From NCBI RefSeq assembly GCF_900444945.1, contig NZ_UFRM01000001.1:1527501-1591500 (forward strand): DNA of 64,000 bases, read 5' to 3'. The notes below the pieces were generated by a model. That model searched no databases and had not been told where the DNA came from. It saw nothing but the letters and a program-made list of their open reading frames with translations. Below are positions 58,937 through 64,000 of this stretch, one piece after another. Positions within the stretch are counted from its first letter, which is position 1. Each line of letters starts with the position of its first letter. A program made the translations under genes and the position numbers. This DNA is from Actinobacillus lignieresii. GTDB taxonomy: Bacteria; Pseudomonadota; Gammaproteobacteria; Enterobacterales; Pasteurellaceae.

Positions 58937-60355
58937 TTAATAGGCACCAGCCCGTTTTCGTATGGCAGTAATTGTTTTAAAAAGAATCGCAATATCGTTC
59001 CATAGCGACCAATTCTTAACATACCAAGAATCAAAATAAACTCGAGTATCGTAATCTACATCATTACGACCGCTTACTTGCCATAATCCCGTCATACCGG
59101 GCTTCGCCATTAAATAATAATCTAAATTTTCTTTATAATAAGCTAATTCATCGGCAATAACAGGACGAGGACCAACTAAGCTCATCTGTCCAATCAAAAC
59201 ATTAAATAATTGAGGTAATTCATCTAAGCTGTTTTGTCGTATAAAAGCACCTATTTTCGTTACTCTAGGATCATTCTTCAATTTAAAATCTTTTTCCCAT
59301 TCAGCTCTAGCCGCCTCATCACAAGCAAGCAAATCATCTAGAACTTGCTCTGAATTTACTACCATAGAACGAAATTTTAAACATTTAAACGGTTTACCGT
59401 TTTTTCCTATACGCAGATGACCGTAAATAGCATTTCCGCCATCTTTCTTAATCGCAAAATAAAGCCAGATTAAAATAGGCGATGTTAAAATAATTAATAA
59501 GATAGAACCGACAATATCCATAGTACGTTTCAATACCCTCGAAGATCGTTTAGCTAAGTTATTATTGACACGTAATAACATCACCTCATAGCTAAACAAA
59601 AACGACATATCCGTACTATATAACGGCAAGCCTCGTAAAGTAGGAATAACCGAAACCGAACGATAACATTGTTTAGATAAATGCCTTAGCCAACTATCTC
59701 GTTGATCATTCTCATAATCTTCCAAAGCAATAATAAATTGATCAGATTTTTTTGTAACCAATTCCCATAAACTCTGACGAGTTTCATTAATAACCGGTAT
59801 ACCTAACTTATCTAAATCAGGATGTTTATCCAAAGCAACAAAATATTTTACTCTAAAACCTAAATAAGGTTCACTTACCAGTGCATGATAAGCATCTATG
59901 GCATTTTTACCGCCACCAATAATAATCGTATCTTTTAAATATAATTTAGTTTTAATCAAATAATTTTTAACGAGAATACGTCCTAAAGGCACGAGTATTA
60001 AAGAAATAGACCACGTTAATACCCATAAATAACGAGAAAAATAAAGTTTAGAAAATGCGATAGTCGCCAACTCAACAATAGCCAAAATAGCCAATGTTCT
60101 AATTATTTCCTTTAATTCAAACCAAAAAGGTTTACGGTAGGTATAATGTCTTAGTCTAAGTGCAAACCAAGATACGCATACAATACCAAGAAATAAATGA
60201 ATTAATAATCTATCATTAATCTGTTCCGTTGGGAAATATTGATTCAAATCCCCTGTCCATAAGTTTAAAAATTCTAAGGACAATAAAAAAGAAAAATAAA
60301 ACAGTAAGAAATCAGTAAATGCAAGAATATATTTACATAACGTCTGCTTTTTCAT
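58937..60355 (-). CDS. wbaP: Undecaprenyl-phosphate sugar-1-phosphate transferase (WbaP type)
   Basis: A 472-aa initiating glycosyltransferase that loads the first sugar phosphate (galactose-1-P in WbaP) on undecaprenyl phosphate. Five N-terminal helices (about 10-140), a Rossmann-like middle part, and a C-terminal catalytic domain: KRTMDIVGSILLIILTSPI, KCLKFRSM, SLDELPQLFNVLIGQMSLVGPRP and KPGMTGLWQVSGRND. Full five-helix form points to WbaP rather than short PglC-like enzymes. Galactose as the first sugar agrees with glf nearby. Confidence 0.9.
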   Translation of the reverse strand: MKKQTLCKYILAFTDFLLFYFSFLLSLEFLNLWTGDLNQYFPTEQINDRLLIHLFLGIVCVSWFALRLRHYTYRKPFWFELKEIIRTLAILAIVELATIAFSKLYFSRYLWVLTWSISLILVPLGRILVKNYLIKTKLYLKDTIIIGGGKNAIDAYHALVSEPYLGFRVKYFVALDKHPDLDKLGIPVINETRQSLWELVTKKSDQFIIALEDYENDQRDSWLRHLSKQCYRSVSVIPTLRGLPLYSTDMSFLFSYEVMLLRVNNNLAKRSSRVLKRTMDIVGSILLIILTSPILIWLYFAIKKDGGNAIYGHLRIGKNGKPFKCLKFRSMVVNSEQVLDDLLACDEAARAEWEKDFKLKNDPRVTKIGAFIRQNSLDELPQLFNVLIGQMSLVGPRPVIADELAYYKENLDYYLMAKPGMTGLWQVSGRNDVDYDTRVYFDSWYVKNWSLWNDIAILFKTITAIRKRAGAY

Positions 60356-60373
60356 TCTAATATCCCTACTCTC

Positions 60374-61147
60374 TTATTTAATCTTTCGTGAGAATTTTCT
60401 CTTTAAAAGCCCTATAACTTTAAAAAGTATTTTTTCTTTTTCCAGAGATACAACCATTAATTCTTTTTTAGATAAATTATTTTTTAACAACCAAACATTA
60501 AATAGACGCTCCGCTAAAAAACCAAAAACACGTTTCTGGTAATTATCATAATCGGTGACATCTATTTGCTTCTCCAATTCAAATAAAATAGAAAATAACC
60601 AATTGCAATACTGTTCGAAATATTCTTTTTTCATTACAAACATATTAAATAAATGTAACGAGCTACTTGACATCACTTGATCAAACGCAGAACAATAATC
60701 TGGGAAATCCTGAGCAATAATTTCTCTGGTTAAATCTAAATCTTTAATATAATGTGCATTTTTATAATGGCTATAAATCGTTTCAATATAATAATTTCTT
60801 TTTTTTGCAACAATAACATCATATTCAACTAGATACGATAATAATTCATTTTCCGAGGCTATTTCTTGATCTTTTAACCGAAGATCCGATCCTTTAAAAT
60901 AACGGCGATAATGTACTAAACCGACATAATCACTTTCCGCAAAAAAATTATTTCTCCATGCCCAATATAATGCGGTCAATTCACAGAAAGAACCATTTTT
61001 TACTGAAATATTATCACCCGTATCATCACCTTGAATAGCTAATTGCTGTCGATGTAATGCTTTTCCGACATAAATCGGCACATAACAAGCCGTATTAGGA
61101 AATTCATAGTTTTTATGGGTTGCAATTAGAATTTTAACTCTGCTCAT
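60374..61147 (-). CDS. DUF4422-type glycosyltransferase
   Basis: A 257-aa cytoplasmic protein of the DUF4422 family found in O-antigen and capsule clusters. Typical blocks: KILIATHKNYEFP at the N-terminus, GDDTGDNIS, SFCELTALYWAWRN, and YVGLVHYRRYF. Predicted glycosyltransferase; donor and linkage unknown. It starts 5 nt after the GT2 gene stop, so they are co-transcribed. Confidence 0.82.
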   Translation of the reverse strand: MSRVKILIATHKNYEFPNTACYVPIYVGKALHRQQLAIQGDDTGDNISVKNGSFCELTALYWAWRNNFFAESDYVGLVHYRRYFKGSDLRLKDQEIASENELLSYLVEYDVIVAKKRNYYIETIYSHYKNAHYIKDLDLTREIIAQDFPDYCSAFDQVMSSSSLHLFNMFVMKKEYFEQYCNWLFSILFELEKQIDVTDYDNYQKRVFGFLAERLFNVWLLKNNLSKKELMVVSLEKEKILFKVIGLLKRKFSRKIK

Positions 61148-61152
61148 AATTT

Positions 61153-62073
61153 TTATAAGTATTCTCTATGATGGAAAAAATTCTTTGTTAAACCATGCCA
61201 AATGCCTCTTATACCGATTTTTAATTTAGTTATATTCGGCTTAGTAAATAGGAAAAACCAACATACTTTAATACAAAATAAGACTGAAATTAAACTTCCT
61301 TTATAATCCAAAAGATTACGAATATTATTTCGACACATACAATAGAGCTTTAATTTAGATTCGGTATCATTAAATTTTAATAAATTAAAAAACATTGGCG
61401 TACCTAACGTTAGCTCCTTCGGATGATAAAATTTAGAAGATGTTACGGTAAATATCTTAAACCCGGTTCTCCTAGCTCTCCAAGTATATTCCATATCATC
61501 GCCCCAAATAAAATAATCAGCTTTAGGGAAGCCTATTTCCTCTACCATCTTTCTCGAAAATAAAATCCCATTAAATGGCATCACAATATCAGGAATAATA
61601 TTATCTTTTGTTGCTGTTTCGATATCAGCTAAAGTCGTTAAGACCTTTTTACTATTTGGTAAACGTAGCGTAAACGTTAATTCCTCAGGATTCTTATTAT
61701 TTAAAACTAAAGGACCGATATAGCTATCTTCACTAGCATACGGTATTAACTTAAATAAACTATCCTTAGCAGGCAATCCGTCATCATCCATTAACCAAAT
61801 ATAATCAAAATCACGTTGATAGGCAAGCTCAATACCGGCATAAAATCCCCCCGCGCCGCCTTGATTAGTAGCTAAAGTTACAAGAGTAAATTTATCATTA
61901 TCCAACCAGCCTTTATCGCGTAAAAAATCCACAGTCCCATCCGTACTGGCATTATTTACCACCACAATATGAGAAAGTGGATAAGTTTGAGCTTGCAAAG
62001 CTTGTAAACAATTTAATAATAATTCTTTTCGGTTGTAAGTGACTACAATGGCACAAATAGATTTATTCTGCAT
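61153..62073 (-). CDS. Family 2 glycosyltransferase, possible galactofuranosyltransferase
   Basis: A 306-aa GT2 enzyme. GT-A fold start CAIVVTYNRKELLLNCLQAL, NNASTDGT, metal-site LMDDDGLPAKDS and WGDDMEYTWR. The C-terminal region has a membrane-associated segment (about 265-285). WGDDxE is found in rhamnosyl- and galactofuranosyl-transferases; glf next to it supports Galf transfer. Start at 62073 (MQNKSICAIV) is preferred; 62103 would overlap the uptake-signal hairpin. Confidence 0.8.
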   Translation of the reverse strand: MQNKSICAIVVTYNRKELLLNCLQALQAQTYPLSHIVVVNNASTDGTVDFLRDKGWLDNDKFTLVTLATNQGGAGGFYAGIELAYQRDFDYIWLMDDDGLPAKDSLFKLIPYASEDSYIGPLVLNNKNPEELTFTLRLPNSKKVLTTLADIETATKDNIIPDIVMPFNGILFSRKMVEEIGFPKADYFIWGDDMEYTWRARRTGFKIFTVTSSKFYHPKELTLGTPMFFNLLKFNDTESKLKLYCMCRNNIRNLLDYKGSLISVLFCIKVCWFFLFTKPNITKLKIGIRGIWHGLTKNFFHHREYL

Positions 62074-62091
62074 AAGTGATCTATCAATAAA

Positions 62092-62115
62092 AGACCGCTT
62101 CAAAACAAGCGGTCT
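62092..62115. repeat. Short inverted uptake-signal pair between glf and GT2
   Basis: AGACCGCTT (62092-62100), CAAAAC, AAGCGGTCT (62107-62115). The closest-spaced pair in the window. It lies in a 57-nt intercistronic gap within the O-antigen operon, so it would act as a partial terminator if at all. Confidence 0.65.
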
Positions 62116-62130
62116 ATTTTCTAAAGAATT

Positions 62131-64000
<1,870 letters not shown>

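Overview
The window is chromosomal DNA from a Pasteurellaceae bacterium, almost certainly an Actinobacillus and most likely A. pleuropneumoniae (A. suis is the main alternative). Three things point there: a complete-looking apxI RTX toxin locus (C-A-B-D), many copies of the Apl-type DNA uptake signal (ACAAGCGGTC with a following TTTGCAAA), and an O-antigen locus lying directly before rpsU-dnaG-rpoD. The species call is made from recalled family and genome knowledge, not from a search.

Layout. 1-658: 5' end of a 16S rRNA gene with its leader and P1 promoter, running off the left edge. 865-9483: a DUF5718-like gene, then an L-tartrate module (LysR regulator, TtdAB dehydratase, SLC13-type permease, OadGAB sodium-pumping oxaloacetate decarboxylase). 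9616-16754: YjdM/PhnA, a triheme quinol peroxidase behind an FNR-type promoter, and ugpBAEC-ugpQ behind a Pho box. 16793-21668 (minus): yggU, yggT, yggL and the yceD-rpmF-plsX-fabH-trmB lipid/ribosome/tRNA cluster. 21875-26025: ypjD, a CorB-like CNNM/CBS protein, and an NSS amino-acid symporter with a 30-residue MetS-type partner. 26314-31290: manXYZ-yobD-manA and an exported protein of unknown role. 31373-38616 (minus): apxIC-A-B-D, with apxIA broken by two small deletions. 38908-45796: afuABC, mpl (minus) and fbp. 45869-51759: peroxiredoxin-glutaredoxin facing oxyR, then fabR, a thioredoxin-like gene, rnr and a lipoprotein. 51866-52011: two Fur boxes, a promoter and a terminator with no ORF, a candidate iron-regulated small RNA. 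52104-57545: tyrS and the rpoD/dnaG/rpsU block (minus). 57782-64000 (minus): end of an O-antigen cluster with rmlB, wbaP, three glycosyltransferases (one cut by the window edge) and glf.

How it works together. Several blocks are host-nutrient systems with visible control sites: CRP sites before manX, fbp and afuA, a Pho box before ugpB, an FNR-like site before the quinol peroxidase, an OxyR core before oxyR, and Fur boxes before the candidate sRNA. L-tartrate would be dehydrated to oxaloacetate, then decarboxylated with Na+ export. AfuABC, although named for iron, is better read as a sugar-phosphate importer. The apxI transporter genes B and D and the acyltransferase C are intact while the toxin gene is not; if the strain also carries apxIICA elsewhere, ApxIBD would still be needed to export ApxII.

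Pairs of inverted uptake signals sit at many gene ends and form hairpins that probably work as transcription terminators.
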